A stretch of DNA of 64,000 bases from Lamellibrachia satsuma (Eukaryota > Annelida > Polychaeta > Sabellida > Siboglinidae), in assembly GCA_033239005.1 (NCBI GenBank), contig BSQZ01000006.1, positions 4,301,501 through 4,365,500 of the forward strand, written 5' to 3'. Below are positions 37,001-43,799 of this stretch, piece by piece. The notes beneath the pieces are model-generated. The model was not told the DNA's origin. It saw only the letters and a list, made by a program, of their open reading frames with translations, and did not search any database. The stretch's first letter is position 1, and each line of letters starts with the position of its first letter. Position numbers and translations under genes: made by a program.

Positions 37001-39089
37001 CAGTGGTTTGACAGTGACCATTTGTTGATTATGGTCAGACTGACTGGTCAACATGCACCAAACCAAGAGCCGGGTGCAACATGCAAGGGCCACTATATTT
37101 ATTTAATGCTATCGTTATTATTCATCATTAACATAGCAGGTTTGTTAAAACAACATGTATAAAGTCAGTCCAATGCAATGTAGCTCTACTTTGCCAGCCA
37201 ATGTGAATGACCTCCACCTCTGCCAGGAGGTCACTGCCCAGTGCAACTACATTTCACTGGGGTTGTAAACGGCCAGTCAACCAAAATAGATAATAATCAT
37301 GATAGCCATCACTCAGTGACTAGAGCCTGTGTAAACATTTATGAGAACTATCAATGTTGTACAGCTTGAAAACAGAAGAATAAAATAACCAATTATGAAT
37401 GCCGCCTTGCGTCTCAGTTAGCCAAGGTTCATTCTATACTTAATTTTTTTTATTGAATTTCTCTTATGCTAATTTATCAATTTGTTTTACTAATTATGAA
37501 AATAAATATTTTCTGACAACAGAAAATTCTTGCTAAAATGTCTTATACTAGACCCATCCACTGATAATGTGACAAATAAATTTTCAGGTGTCAAGAATTA
37601 TTTTTTATTGAGTTGGGTAAAGCATAACTTACATTTCAGTGAAACTGTCCCCAAGAACAGTTGGCCTAACCAGAACCCAAGATTTATGTTCTACCCACAC
37701 AGATCCTGTGCATCCCTAAACCATATTATGTACAGCCTATCTGTCTTGCACTGCTGCAGCTATAGCCCTGTCACCACTGCACCAGTGGGTACAGCATTCA
37801 ACTGGCAGTAACTTCTAGTTGAAGCCACTAACAGGTGAGGCAAATTCCTGAGCAGCATTACTCTAGTGCGATGGCTATACCAGCATAGTACAGAGTCACA
37901 TAGTCCAACTCTGTGCAAAAAAATGTAAGGTAGATGTGGAAAATGGAATGGCAATTGTATAAAGTTTTTGTGGACATCATATAACTGAAAACAGCTATAT
38001 TACACAAAGCTGCACATATAACACTTACACTGATTACATGAAACAGCTGCTGTTCAGCCTATAAAATGTGCTGTAGGCTTGAACCCATATATGTTTACAC
38101 AATGTAGACATAGACAGCTGCAAATTAAATAGTTATGACAGTTATAGTCATAAAACATTACCATCATGTATCATCCACACATTAATCTTAAAATAGCTGC
38201 CAAAATATGGTGTCTGAATACCAGTGCTGATTAATATTATTCACAGGCACCATTTACGTTGTTATAATTTAGACTTAGTTATTATGTCATGACGATGACA
38301 TGAGTCACAACACCCAAGTTATGAAAGCAAATTTTTTTATCAAATACTCAAAATAATACCAACCAGTCATGCAATACGTGACATTTAATAATTGTATTAA
38401 AACATAACGAGACAAATATTACAGTGGGGAGCAGTGGTTGAGTGGTAGAGCGTTGGACTTTCGGTTGAAGGGACCGGGGTTCAAAACCACCTGCTGCCAT
38501 TTCAAAACCTAGGCAATTTCGTTCACCCTACTTTGCCCGTGTCTTTCGGAAGAGACACTAAAAGCTGTTAACGTTGGTCCCTTCTACCTTGTGTCTATGC
38601 CAGGGGAAGTAAAAGATCCCACACAGGGGATAAATGTGTAACTTGTCGTGGACTCAAAGAGTGGTGGTCTCTGACTCTATCTCTAACCAATTCCCAGTGC
38701 GTGAGAGGCACCGAGCAGGATTTTCAACGCTCTTAAGGAGCCCAGTCCTTGACAGGAAGAAGAAGACTTAGTAATGTCAATGTTCATTCATAAAATGTCT
38801 AGACTCTAGTGGTGGGGGTCTCTAGTATAATTTACGGTAAAGTGAATTGTCTCGGCCCACGGCAACGCCCACTCCAGTCACCCAGTCTCATCCATTGGCA
38901 TTGACATGCCCATCTGCCGTCACATTTACTTCAACAACAAAAGATACTTACAAAGAAGAGAAGTCCATAGATCGTCACTAAGAATTTATAAACGCAGTAT
39001 CCCGAGCATACTTTCTTCCTATGGGTGCTTCTAGCGCTTCCAGACCCGGTTTTGTTCGAGCCATCGATAAGCTGTTGGTCCGAAGCCAT
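3939..39089 (-). CDS. TspanC8-type tetraspanin, complete 8-exon gene
   Basis: A four-pass tetraspanin assembled from eight coding exons: 38952-39089, 25274-25459, 17560-17634, 14663-14758, 14034-14156, 10675-10731, 4769-4888 and 3939-4031. All introns are phase 0. The product is about 295 residues, or 287 if exon 7 starts at 4864. The order is a cytosolic N-terminus with juxtamembrane Cys, TM1, small loop, TM2, TM3, large extracellular loop and TM4. The loop has CCG, a lone Cys, CGVP, SCC, a lone Cys-Gly and a final GC, giving eight cysteines. That number and the CGVPxSCC pattern define the TspanC8 subgroup (TSPAN5/10/14/15/17/33). In other animals this subgroup escorts ADAM10 and thereby affects Notch signalling. 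The TSPAN33/TSPAN15 branch looks closest, but I cannot assign an exact orthologue. The function is inferred from the family. The splice model rests on consensus sites and frame. Confidence 0.9.
4039..4202. repeat. 28-bp minisatellite next to tetraspanin exon 8
   Basis: About five to six copies of a 28-bp unit (gaacgcctcacctcacctag plus atagactt). The array lies in the last tetraspanin intron and begins within ~8 bp of the acceptor of exon 8. On the sense strand of the gene each unit contains aggtgag, a donor-like string. The distal unit is degenerate. Confidence 0.93.
4769..4888 (-). CDS. Tetraspanin exon 7: last LEL cysteine and most of TM4
   Basis: Contains the final loop motif NTRGC, then a membrane-proximal helix (FFKMWVENHL) and the start of TM4 (MVGATALGFAILH). 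The donor GTAAGTAT at 4768-4761 is strong. The 5' border is ambiguous. A good acceptor (ttctgttgctag) gives a start at 4888 and adds a basic octapeptide LRILRRRK. A purine-rich AG at 4866-4865 would start the exon at 4864 and give family-typical spacing to the previous cysteine. Both keep the frame. I prefer 4888 because of its pyrimidine tract. Confidence 0.8.
5068..5338. repeat. 34-bp minisatellite
   Basis: About 7.5 copies of a 34-bp unit built from ggacaaggtagaggggagca and gactgtgatgggca. It lies in tetraspanin intron 6, shortly upstream of exon 7 on the gene's strand. Variation is low. The proline-rich ORFs seen here on both strands are products of the repeat. Confidence 0.95.
5401..6146. 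repeat. 24-bp C-rich minisatellite, about 31 copies
   Basis: Tandem units of 24 bp (cttacactccaccccctggc plus agac) with frequent 23-bp variants that have lost one C of the C-run. The C-run length changes move the array between frames, so all three frames carry long Pro/His-rich ORFs. There is no splice or start context suggesting a gene. Confidence 0.95.
6235..6290 (-). mobile_element. SINE body fragment
   Basis: The reverse complement reads ggcaatttcattcac, then tcagctgtataaatgagta. The same body sequence follows the B box in the fuller SINE at 26431-26728. It lies between two minisatellites, so the 6.3-8.7 kb array may have grown next to, or out of, a SINE insertion. Confidence 0.55.
6291..8698. 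repeat. 2.4-kb minisatellite of mixed 17/18-bp units
   Basis: About 138 units of gagagcatggaaacaaa (17 bp) or agagagcatggaaacaaa (18 bp), with gggagt/gagcgt and aaataaa/aaacaaa variants. The proximal part (to ~7080) and 7680-7900 are dominated by a 34-bp dimer that alternates gggagtggaaacaaa and gagcgtggaaataaa. The remainder is nearly pure gagagcatggaaacaaa. The unit seldom creates stops, so ORFs of over 800 codons appear in all three minus frames. They encode only Phe/Ser/Leu/Cys/Pro repeats. Confidence 0.96.
8699..10674. other. Tetraspanin intron 6 remainder; no gene seen
   Basis: AT-rich intronic sequence between the 17/18-bp array and exon 6. I see no exon, RNA gene or clear mobile element. 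Short direct repeats (ctaaccccatc-like) occur near 9880-9910. Confidence 0.5.
10675..10731 (-). CDS. Tetraspanin exon 6: seventh LEL cysteine
   Basis: A 57-bp exon between acceptor tctgtttgcag and donor GTACGTCC. It encodes 19 residues starting AICGRGVRKG. The Cys-Gly corresponds to the conserved NTxCGxG element that follows SCC in TspanC8 proteins. Both borders are phase 0. Confidence 0.85.
10797..11236. repeat. 30-bp palindrome-containing minisatellite
   Basis: About 14 units of 30 bp (aacaactattgagactactt plus aagtaatctc). In the first unit, 10804-10827 is a perfect 24-bp palindrome with half-site TTGAGATTACTT. Later units carry imperfect versions. The array lies 65 bp upstream of tetraspanin exon 6, in intron 5. 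Unit sequences are moderately diverged. Confidence 0.94.
11590..11910 (+). repeat. Dispersed repeat family member B
   Basis: Shares ordered blocks with 25735-26000 and 60240-60543: 'gtgtgaatagttta', 'aacttgc(a/g)aa', 'atggt(g/a)tatagag', 'gacccggtc(c/a)aaaataat', 'tttcaccaaaact' and 'atgctagcac'. No coding capacity is visible. It lies in tetraspanin intron 5. Confidence 0.6.
12186..13008. repeat. Complex taagtaacacagcagtgt minisatellite
   Basis: A tandem array with three zones. A ~47-bp zone (12190-12450) has cataagtaacataacagagc followed by a cagcagtgt part. A central zone of ~21-22 bp units (taagtaatgcagcagtgtta) runs to ~12840. A distal zone of 25-bp units (cataagtaacacaacagtaa plus caaca) spans 12895-13005. 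All share a taagtaac core, so they probably arose by stepwise amplification of one seed. Confidence 0.9.
14034..14156 (-). CDS. Tetraspanin exon 5: CCG motif and C8 core of the LEL
   Basis: A 123-bp exon after acceptor tctgcttcag. It encodes 41 residues with SCCG at the start, a lone Cys in PDFSCY, then FACGVPVSCC. This is the signature block of the tetraspanin large loop and gives the TspanC8 assignment. The donor AAAG|GTGGCG is weaker than the others. If it were not used, the frame would stay open for ~50 codons but lose family similarity. Confidence 0.87.
14266..14662. repeat. 22-bp minisatellite made from the exon 4 donor junction
   Basis: About 18 units of ~22 bp (plus-strand form cttacctgagattggacagt plus gt), directly abutting tetraspanin exon 4. 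The exon border itself reads cttac|ctgggactggatagtgt. Each unit is therefore, on the gene's strand, 17 bp of exon end followed by GTAAG. By eye, 12 array units keep CAGGTAA and 10 of these keep CAGGTAAG. Units differ from each other at several positions and some are 20-21 bp, so the array is not very recent. It fills most of the 506-bp intron 4. Confidence 0.92.
14663..14758 (-). CDS. Tetraspanin exon 4: first part of the large extracellular loop
   Basis: A 96-bp exon after acceptor gttgtctctcag with donor CAG|GTAAGAT. It encodes 32 residues starting TAAVAEKQLRFAM, the amphipathic helix A/B region of the loop that precedes CCG. The last 17 bp of the exon plus the donor are the seed of the minisatellite at 14266-14662. 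Confidence 0.88.
16201..16250. repeat. 20-bp direct repeat, 2.5 copies
   Basis: The unit gttgtcatggatgctccccc occurs twice, then a half unit runs directly into the dispersed repeat starting at 16248. Confidence 0.85.
16248..16462 (+). repeat. 215-bp dispersed repeat, copy 1
   Basis: Colinear with 22752-22966 over exactly 215 bp without indels. I count about eight differences, roughly 96% identity. Both copies run from gatcagctgct to gtgttgaaatt, and the flanks are unrelated. I recognise no coding frame or terminal repeats. Confidence 0.85.
16593..17029. mobile_element. Small hAT-like inverted-repeat element (437 bp)
   Basis: The left end cagacttggggccaattaca matches the inverted right end cagactcgaggtcaattaca at 17 of 20 positions. 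Both ends begin CAG, as in hAT elements. Internal sequence is dominated by (c)aattcc-type repeats. The 8-bp flanks, ttcataag and ttcagaca, share only the first four bases, so any target duplication has decayed. It has no coding capacity. A truncated relative is at 27709-27830. Confidence 0.55.
17560..17634 (-). CDS. Tetraspanin exon 3: TM3
   Basis: A 75-bp exon between acceptor tgttcatttgcag and donor GTACGAAC. It encodes 25 residues, FLGVIILVFILQVIIGIIAF then IYREQ. This is a typical third membrane span ending in the Y/F-R-x residues that open the large loop. Confidence 0.88.
17757..17958 (-). mobile_element. tRNA-derived SINE, minus strand
   Basis: The reverse complement starts gcgcgatggcgtaccggtta (A-box-like) and has a B-box-like ggtttcaaatccc at 17894-17904. 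It ends in a tail reading atataagaacaaacctttac. It is not a functional tRNA: no complete cloverleaf or acceptor pairing is visible. Confidence 0.7.
17960..20925. other. Tetraspanin intron 2, distal part; no gene seen
   Basis: AT-rich intronic DNA with no exon or RNA gene that I can support. Short ORFs here have no family resemblance. Confidence 0.45.
20926..21030. repeat. 20-bp minisatellite, about 5 copies
   Basis: Unit gcactggtgcactcattagt in tandem. It contains the short palindrome gtgcactggtgcac in overlapping copies. Confidence 0.92.
21381..21760. mobile_element. Possible inverted-repeat DNA element (~380 bp)
   Basis: The left end ggggagaccggggctggttg continues tcac. The right end, read inverted, is G-rich and finishes with gtagttgtaac. 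The pairing is imperfect and no target duplication is clear. Paired ends of this kind (gggagaccgggg...gttgtcac) are common in animal non-autonomous DNA transposons. The interior has no real ORF. Confidence 0.35.
22752..22966 (+). repeat. 215-bp dispersed repeat, copy 2
   Basis: Matches 16248-16462 end to end. It lies immediately upstream of the LINE remnant that starts near 22985. It could be a fragment of that element's 5' region, but copy 1 is not followed by LINE sequence, so this is unproven. Confidence 0.85.
22985..24784 (+). mobile_element. Degenerate non-LTR retrotransposon, 5'-truncated
   Basis: Reverse-transcriptase blocks can be followed through several frame changes and stops. A pre-RT region includes RFWNEINRMS (~23145). 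'NYRPIALASV' follows near 23520, 'FLDASKAFDKI' near 23710, the catalytic block 'HLMYADDLVVFS' near 24000, 'VKYLGHIICSDSKEDKDM' near 24210 and a C-terminal domain to ~24680. The 3' end reads ctgaattaaagaagtgaatt before 24784. At least five breaks make it non-functional. The clade is not certain; it belongs to the jockey/CR1-like part of LINE diversity. Inserted in tetraspanin intron 2. Confidence 0.85.
25274..25459 (-). CDS. Tetraspanin exon 2: TM1 end, small loop, TM2
   Basis: A 186-bp exon after acceptor tcttctgttccag with donor GTAAGTAT. It encodes 62 residues. It opens with VIGLLLLGLGIWVV, completing TM1, has a short extracellular loop (TASQHYESINDAP), then TM2 with the polar CGIIGALKDK motif at its cytosolic end. 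Phase 0 on both sides. Confidence 0.9.
25466..25620. repeat. 25-bp minisatellite at the acceptor of tetraspanin exon 2
   Basis: About six copies of a 25-bp unit (aagacactaagacacccatg plus gtcac; some units read caggacacagagacactcatg). It begins within 7 bp of the exon 2 acceptor. On the gene's strand each unit supplies gtgtctt-type pyrimidine stretches, so the functional tract of the acceptor appears to be the edge of the array. Confidence 0.92.
25735..26035 (+). repeat. Dispersed repeat family member C
   Basis: Shares ordered blocks with 11590-11910 and 60240-60543, including 'aacttgcgaaa', 'gacccggtcaaaaataatg', 'agtttgtccgataatttcac' and 'caaatttgtacaaacaa'. It ends in a hairpin around 25985-26030 (aggtccctcttcaatt pairing with aattgaagagggacct). 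Confidence 0.65.
26431..26728 (+). mobile_element. tRNA-derived SINE, plus strand
   Basis: An A-box-like segment in ggtggcgtcatggttggaac is followed by a B box, ggttcaaatcc (26483-26493). A conserved body (ggcaatttcattcac, then agatgtataaatgagta) follows, and a tail reading gtgtaaagcactttgaac near 26700. Its body matches the fragment at 6235-6290. Confidence 0.75.
27203..27493. repeat. 18-bp minisatellite, about 16 copies
   Basis: Tandem ggctatgacacttgtgcg with cgtgtg, ctggct and gtctat variants. The period is a multiple of three, so a Y-D-T-C-A-G repeat peptide appears open in one plus frame. Nothing suggests it is translated. Confidence 0.95.
27709..27830. mobile_element. Partial copy of the 16593-17029 element
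   Basis: Contains the same right-hand half in order: an aacaaaacac segment, the near-palindrome ccaattccaattctggaact, then tttcaattttaattacaatg and a degenerate end. The left end is missing or unrecognisable. Confidence 0.5.
27855..27960. repeat. 21-bp minisatellite, 5 copies
   Basis: Unit gccaggttgttatgtttatg plus t, repeated five times with c/t and a/g changes, in tetraspanin intron 1. Confidence 0.92.
27961..30702. other. Tetraspanin intron 1 sequence; no gene seen
   Basis: AT-rich intronic sequence. A truncated SINE sits at 29085-29210. I find no exon here. Confidence 0.45.
29085..29210 (+). mobile_element. Truncated SINE (body only)
   Basis: The run cctgtgtctttcagaagagg, then cactaaaa, and the segment agtaaaagatcccacgcaag match the body of the SINE at 38422-38767. 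The tRNA-like head is absent. Confidence 0.65.
30703..30832. repeat. 42-bp tandem repeat, 3 copies
   Basis: Unit aactagaagtcccgggatgg followed by accagatggtggcagaaatt and gg. The copies are very similar, differing at a few positions. Confidence 0.92.
30833..31783. other. Intronic, no gene seen
   Basis: Contains one short two-copy repeat near 31318-31395 (ctagttcactgtgtcaccct) and otherwise unremarkable AT-rich sequence. Confidence 0.4.
31784..33130 (-). mobile_element. Internally deleted non-LTR retrotransposon
   Basis: On the minus strand, an RT N-terminal block with NYRPLSLLPQFLKIIEKL and SPSQYGFR lies at 33075-32878. A short continuation near 32800 reads YAIGVFVD in one frame. A C-terminal block (IMYCAEVWGNT, ILQKRVIRLLCGAKR) spans 32648-32301. 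The catalytic xADD block between them is missing, so the copy has lost its RT core by deletion. The 3' end is AT-rich and finishes near 31784 with attcattcattca-type repeats. Confidence 0.8.
33131..34799. other. Tetraspanin intron 1, no gene seen
   Basis: No coding or RNA feature that I can support. Confidence 0.4.
34800..35230 (+). repeat. Dispersed repeat family member D (longest copy)
   Basis: Matches the reverse complement of 1436-1785 over nearly its whole length and shares its right half with members B, C and E. Next to it, at 35230-35420, are two direct copies of 'acctttaagagaattgagga' and a repeated 'aagaataccatcaaaat'. Confidence 0.65.
35421..37453. other. Tetraspanin intron 1, no gene seen
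   Basis: AT-rich. A few short repeats occur (for example caaagttgcttcaat near 35900), but no gene. Confidence 0.4.
37454..37602 (+). repeat. 149-bp duplicated segment, copy 1
   Basis: Identical by eye, over all 149 bp, to 39384-39532. It starts tgaatttctcttatgctaat and ends gtgtcaagaattatt. Copy 1 is in tetraspanin intron 1 and copy 2 is upstream of the gene's start codon. Confidence 0.93.
38422..38767 (+). mobile_element. Full-length tRNA-derived SINE
   Basis: The head gcagtggttgagtggtagag plus cgt fits a tRNA A box, and ggttcaaaacc at 38478-38488 fits a B box. The body has tgtctttcggaagagacact and aagtaaaagatcccacacag, and the end reads ttgacaggaagaagaag. It is the best-preserved SINE in the window and lies ~180 bp downstream of tetraspanin exon 1, in intron 1. 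Confidence 0.8.
38952..39089 (-). CDS. Tetraspanin exon 1: start codon, cytosolic tail, TM1 start
   Basis: Starts at the ATG at 39089-39087 in good context (cagcagcATGg). The frame is open further upstream but has no earlier ATG in reach. It encodes 46 residues: a Ser/Lys-rich tail, KVCSGYC with candidate palmitoylation cysteines, and the first half of TM1 (FLVTIYGLLFF). The donor GTAAGTATC at 38951 is strong. Confidence 0.87.
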
Positions 39090-39383
39090 GCTGCTGTGTT
39101 TCTCCGTCCGCTTCGGCTCCAAGCGTTTTACTATGTGAGGTCACAGGTCAACTATTTCGAATCGGTACGCCATCTGTCGGATAGTTTCGTCAACCTCCTA
39201 TCCAAGTGGGGTATTTATGAACTATTTCCTATTCAGCGCTATGCATGCATTGCCACGCAAGCACGGGATCAGTGTTATCAAGCTATAATGTACGATTCCT
39301 CATTCGAATTTGAATTCCTCATTCGAATTTGAATGTATTAGCCGTTAATACAATTCCGAGTGATGTCAAAGGTCAAAGGCCGC

Positions 39384-39528
39384 TGAATTTCTCTTATGCT
39401 AATTTATCAATTTGTTTTACTAATTATGAAAATAAATATTTTCTGACAACAGAAAATTCTTGCTAAAATGTCTTATACTAGACCCATCCACTGATAATGT
39501 GACAAATAAATTTTCAGGTGTCAAGAAT

Positions 39529-39532
<4 letters not shown>
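39384..39532 (+). repeat. 149-bp duplicated segment, copy 2
   Basis: The same 149 bp as 37454-37602, ending where a simple (AT)n tract begins. It is ~300 bp upstream of the tetraspanin ATG. Confidence 0.93.

Positions 39533-39562
<30 letters not shown>
39531..39562. repeat. (AT)n microsatellite
   Basis: An uninterrupted alternating A/T tract of about 30 bp, directly at the end of the 149-bp duplicated segment. Confidence 0.97.
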
Positions 39563-39566
<4 letters not shown>

Positions 39567-40710
39567 AAATGTAGTTTATGCTATAAAACATGATTTGACA
39601 ATAACACCGATCAGACTATGCACCTTTAACATCTTCGCTAGCCAGGGGACGGGTGGTAGTCGCCATGTCGCATGATGTGCGGATGTACGCTGAATCATAA
39701 ATTTAATTTGTTTCAAATTCAAATTTATCATTACCATTCCGACCAACGACGACGGGTCTGTTACCAATTAAAGTTAAGTTCCCGAATGCGAGCCCCGTAC
39801 ATTCCAGCGAGCAATTCAGGTAGTATCGTTCGCTGAGCATCTACGCTGATAGTGTCCAAGCAATATGTCTACCTGTCCATATGCAATAATTGACAGCGCA
39901 AAATAAAGTCAGTAGCTGGATAACACGAGAAGTTGTGTCCTTTTAATGACACGAAATACAATTTTGTTGGACCAATTACTTGGTGGTCAGGTGGATCTCG
40001 GATGTCGGAGGAGTTCCGGGTAAAAAGCGATTTGCAGCAGCGCACGTAGCCCAGTACTGTCCATTGTGGTGAGGGAGTTGATAAGGGGGAAGGTCAGCAT
40101 GTCGGACATTTTTAAGAAGATTTGACCATTACAGCGCAGAGCAAGTGAGCGATGAAAGAAGCACTGAACGAGAGGAAAGAGCTAGGTTTTCTGGAGACAT
40201 GCAGCGATGAAGGTCTGCGCGAAGGGATGCTAAAAAAGCAGAGGTGGATGGAGAATGGTAGGCCTAGTAGTGACTAAAGCAGTAGCTTATACTGCTAATA
40301 GCGGTCTACCCCTTATCAATCGGCATCACCCGCACGAACGCACGTACTGACGCAAGCGCGCGCGCCTACTCTAATGTATATGCTCAAACATTAATAATCT
40401 CCCGCTCGCGTAAGTAATTTTGATTGTTGAAGTTAATATTATGTGATTGCTGGGATGAAGAAGTACAGAAACATGCAACACGTCGTTTCTCAGGTTTCAT
40501 ACCGATGATGTTTCTCTATTATAGTGTATGTCCTAAGTTCTTTTAAGTCTGCAAATCCAACTCGTAATTTAAATTAAGATTAGGGCCCAATGCCAAGTGC
40601 AACGTGAAATGTGTCGGGCTGTACTGTAATCATATTTGTGATGAACAGCTACTCCAAAAACATGTTATTGTCCGAATTAGCGGATGTGTGTGTTAAATCA
40701 ATAGCATACC

Positions 40711-40917
40711 GACCTTGGGGCTACTGGCACCCAATCCTCACACCTCGGGGCTACTAAGACTGGGAGGGGCTACTGGCACCCAATCCTCACACCTCGGGGC
40801 TACTAAGACTGGGAGGGGCTACTGGCACCCAATCCTCACACCTCGGGGCTACTAAGACTGGGAGGGGCTACTGGCACCCAATCCTCACACCTCGGGGCTA
40901 CTAAGACTGGGACTACT
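40711..40917. repeat. 49-bp tandem repeat, about 4 copies
   Basis: Units built from ctactggcacccaatcctca, cacctcggggctactaagac and tgggagggg. They are nearly identical to each other, so the amplification is recent. Confidence 0.95.
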
Positions 40918-43732
40918 GACAAGGGGCAACTGTGATGATGTCTCATCGTGTGCACAACATGATGTTGACATATGGTATGCATCAGGACACAACTGGTCCA
41001 CATTGCTGAATGTGAATTTAACTATTATAGCCTGGTATGAAGTAGCAGTTAGCATGGTTCGCTGGTGTTATATGTGGCGCGTGGCTGGTTGACCTATATA
41101 ATGAAATACAAATACAACAAGTAGGCCCCTGTAGAGTTGTTGTCAAAGTCAATACAAGCCCGCCGTTGTATCGATTCCCACAGCCACGTTTGAAGTTGCA
41201 TTTAGCTATTTTGCGGTAATGGAGCCTATTTCACCATGCTTTTATGCCTTGCATTTTCATGGTAAATGCCTACTGAAATATTTATGCTTAATAGCCCTTA
41301 TCAGCACCTCGTCGCTACGTGTGCGTGCACGGATCAGCATTGTACGACTACAAAGCAGCCGAGCCACGTATCATGCGGCTCGCGAGGTTAATTACCAACT
41401 GGATGAATAGGTGTGGTCAATTATGGCTGCTATCCGGCAGTCGTTGGCATGATAACGACCAACAAACAACACGTCACAACGGGATCGACCGTTCAAAGTA
41501 TCTCCAGGCCTGTGGGGCGGTGGCCAAACAAGTTTTCGACCAGTTTGCTATGTCGTCTTGCGTACTACATACCGTGCCAGCTAGTGTTTGTTCGAGCACA
41601 ATGCTGCTGACGTCGCGCAGTCAAGCCGATGCACAAACGGATCATGCGATGTAAACAGTCCATTAGCTAAGTGGTCAAACTGCTGGAGTGCGTGCAACCC
41701 GTTAAGCAAAAAAGGTAGGTCTCTATCGGCCAGCTTCATTATTACAGCAATATTTAAATAGTAGGACAGGGTTACTTGTCGAGTCCTATAATGCAGGTGG
41801 TACCAATTCACGAGCGGTAACTGCGTCGCAACCACGATATTGGCGTACTTTGTGAACGCCGATAAGGTAACAATCCGAATGTCACGTGGAACGTATCATA
41901 TTGTATTAATAATACAATCGGCACTTACACAGTGGCGAACTGTTGTCGGCGGCCCACGCTCCCAGCGAGCAAACGGGTCTAAGTGGGTAAGTAACAGTGG
42001 GTACGTCTGATCGACATGAAAGCTGGAAGCACGTGTTTCATGTATAACAAAACTTAACAGTGTTCGCGTATGTTAGCCTGTGATATAATAACGTTGTTTG
42101 GGTGTCATTCGATACAGAATGCGTTATGGTCTGGAGCACTATGTCGAGCAGATTGTTCGAGAGAGTATTGCTCTTAGCAAAACTGTTCTGATGATTGGCA
42201 GCATAACCTTCTATTTTTTTTCTTCCTTTAAATCATAATATTCCTTGTATACTTACATCATGTCATTTCTGCCTATTACATATATTCCAGTAGTTGTTCA
42301 TGTGTGGTTATTTTCCTCTCAAAGTGTTGAGTTGTTCGTAAATATTTATAACCCTACTCACTAAAACACGCGGCGTTCTACCGACACATTATATAACCTA
42401 GCTTTAAATATCAGTATGATTTCACAAAACTGCACCTAAACACGTTAACCTGGGTATACGAAGCAAAATATTAACACACATTCTACTGACACACTGTTTA
42501 ACAATTTACAACACTCCGATGACACGTCGGCAGAAGGGATTAAACCGAGTCAATGTGGTCGGTCTATGCGATGTAAACACCACCTTGATACTGTTGTACC
42601 TAAGTTAACCTCTTGACTACGAATCTATACATTACTCTAATTTGCTGCTAAGTACCAGTATGAAAACAGTGAAATGCCAATGGTAAAGCCGGTGACTATT
42701 TGCTGGCGAGAATCCAGCGCACTTAAGTGAATCGGGCAATGCGGACGAGTAATAGCTTATATGGCTATTTCTGACGATTGCTGCATTAGTCACCAAAGGG
42801 GAACGTAGTTGTTCAGGAATCAAACACGAGCGCATGCTGTTGTTGATTAGTAACCATAGCAACTTTAACGTGTCTATACTCCTGATCACCATGGCCCGTG
42901 TTGACCCCCTAATGATATGGTTTCTGCTCGTGTGCTCGCGGATCACACACGAGATTTATAAATGCAATAGTTAATGCTAACAATCCCATTTGACCAACAC
43001 AAACGACTCCGCTGAACGGAGCCGTCAAGAACGGTATCAAATATCGTTATATCATTCATTCCGAAAGTCTGCATTGTATGCGACTGTGAAAGGAGTAGAG
43101 CCCAATAGTCGATTGTATACTATACGATGTGACTGCATTGCAATTAATATAGAGCTATATATGTCAAGTGTATGCCACTGATAATTGTGTCGCCCATATC
43201 TATAATAAACCGTGTTTATTTTTACCAGTCATGATTAGAGTTTGATACGATCATAGTTTATTTATGCCAGAACATAGTGGCATAATTGGTCGACGTTTCG
43301 GTCGTGTGCCCACCTGCCCGTGGACGCTTATCGAAGCTATACACATTGAATAGATATTTATTTGTGTAGGCATCCAAGAATCCAGAACGCTCTTCAAAGT
43401 AGCAAGCAATATAATATATAGATGCGCCCATTCAACATGGCCTAACATGTAAAGTGCTTTTGTAGAAATTAAGACACATCTCATAGGGCCTAATCTAGAT
43501 ACCTAGGTTTGTATAAAGAATAATGCCTTTATGTATTCATGTAACCTATTTGGTTAACATGTTCTAAATTTATGTTTTATTGCATAACTGGGTGCATTAC
43601 TCGTTCAACAGGTAAAACACGCGCGCGGGGGGCTGGCGCGCACGCACGCACATCATTGACTCTTAATTTCATGTCCCATAAACGATATAGTAAACACAAA
43701 TACGTAAATGCATTTACGTAAATGAATTTGCT

Positions 43733-43739
43733 TATAAAG
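43733..43739 (+). promoter_or_regulatory. Candidate TATA box of the 388-codon gene
   Basis: TATAAAG lies 61 bp upstream of the first favoured ATG (43800), which would place a transcription start near 43763. The same box is kept in the inverted copy at 46504-46510, so the duplicated block carries a potential core promoter. Confidence 0.5.
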
Positions 43740-43799
43740 TGCAGCTGGGCGTCTATTTTACACATAACCAGAACCGTTTGCGTTGCTTCAGACTCCACA

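Larger units (their letters stand above)
39090..43722. other. Upstream region of the tetraspanin gene; no coding gene seen
   Basis: The tetraspanin 5' UTR and promoter must lie in the lower part of this stretch. CpG is more frequent than in the introns (for example 40325-40375, with a gcgcgcgcgc run). A (AT)n tract is at 39531-39562 and a 49-bp array at 40711-40917. Several ORFs of 60-110 codons occur but resemble nothing, and I do not accept them. Confidence 0.5.

Noticed and set aside
26431..38767. tRNA genes suggested by A and B boxes (26437-26493, 38436-38488, and 17894-17950 outside this range)
   Set aside because: No cloverleaf or paired acceptor stem, and long SINE bodies follow. These are tRNA-derived SINEs.
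39087..39122. Longer tetraspanin N-terminus starting at 39122
   Set aside because: That start is TTG. The first ATG in frame is at 39089, in a good initiation context.
41219..41835. Several 60-110-codon ORFs on both strands
   Set aside because: They overlap each other in a stop-poor, GC-richer stretch and show no family resemblance or splice structure.
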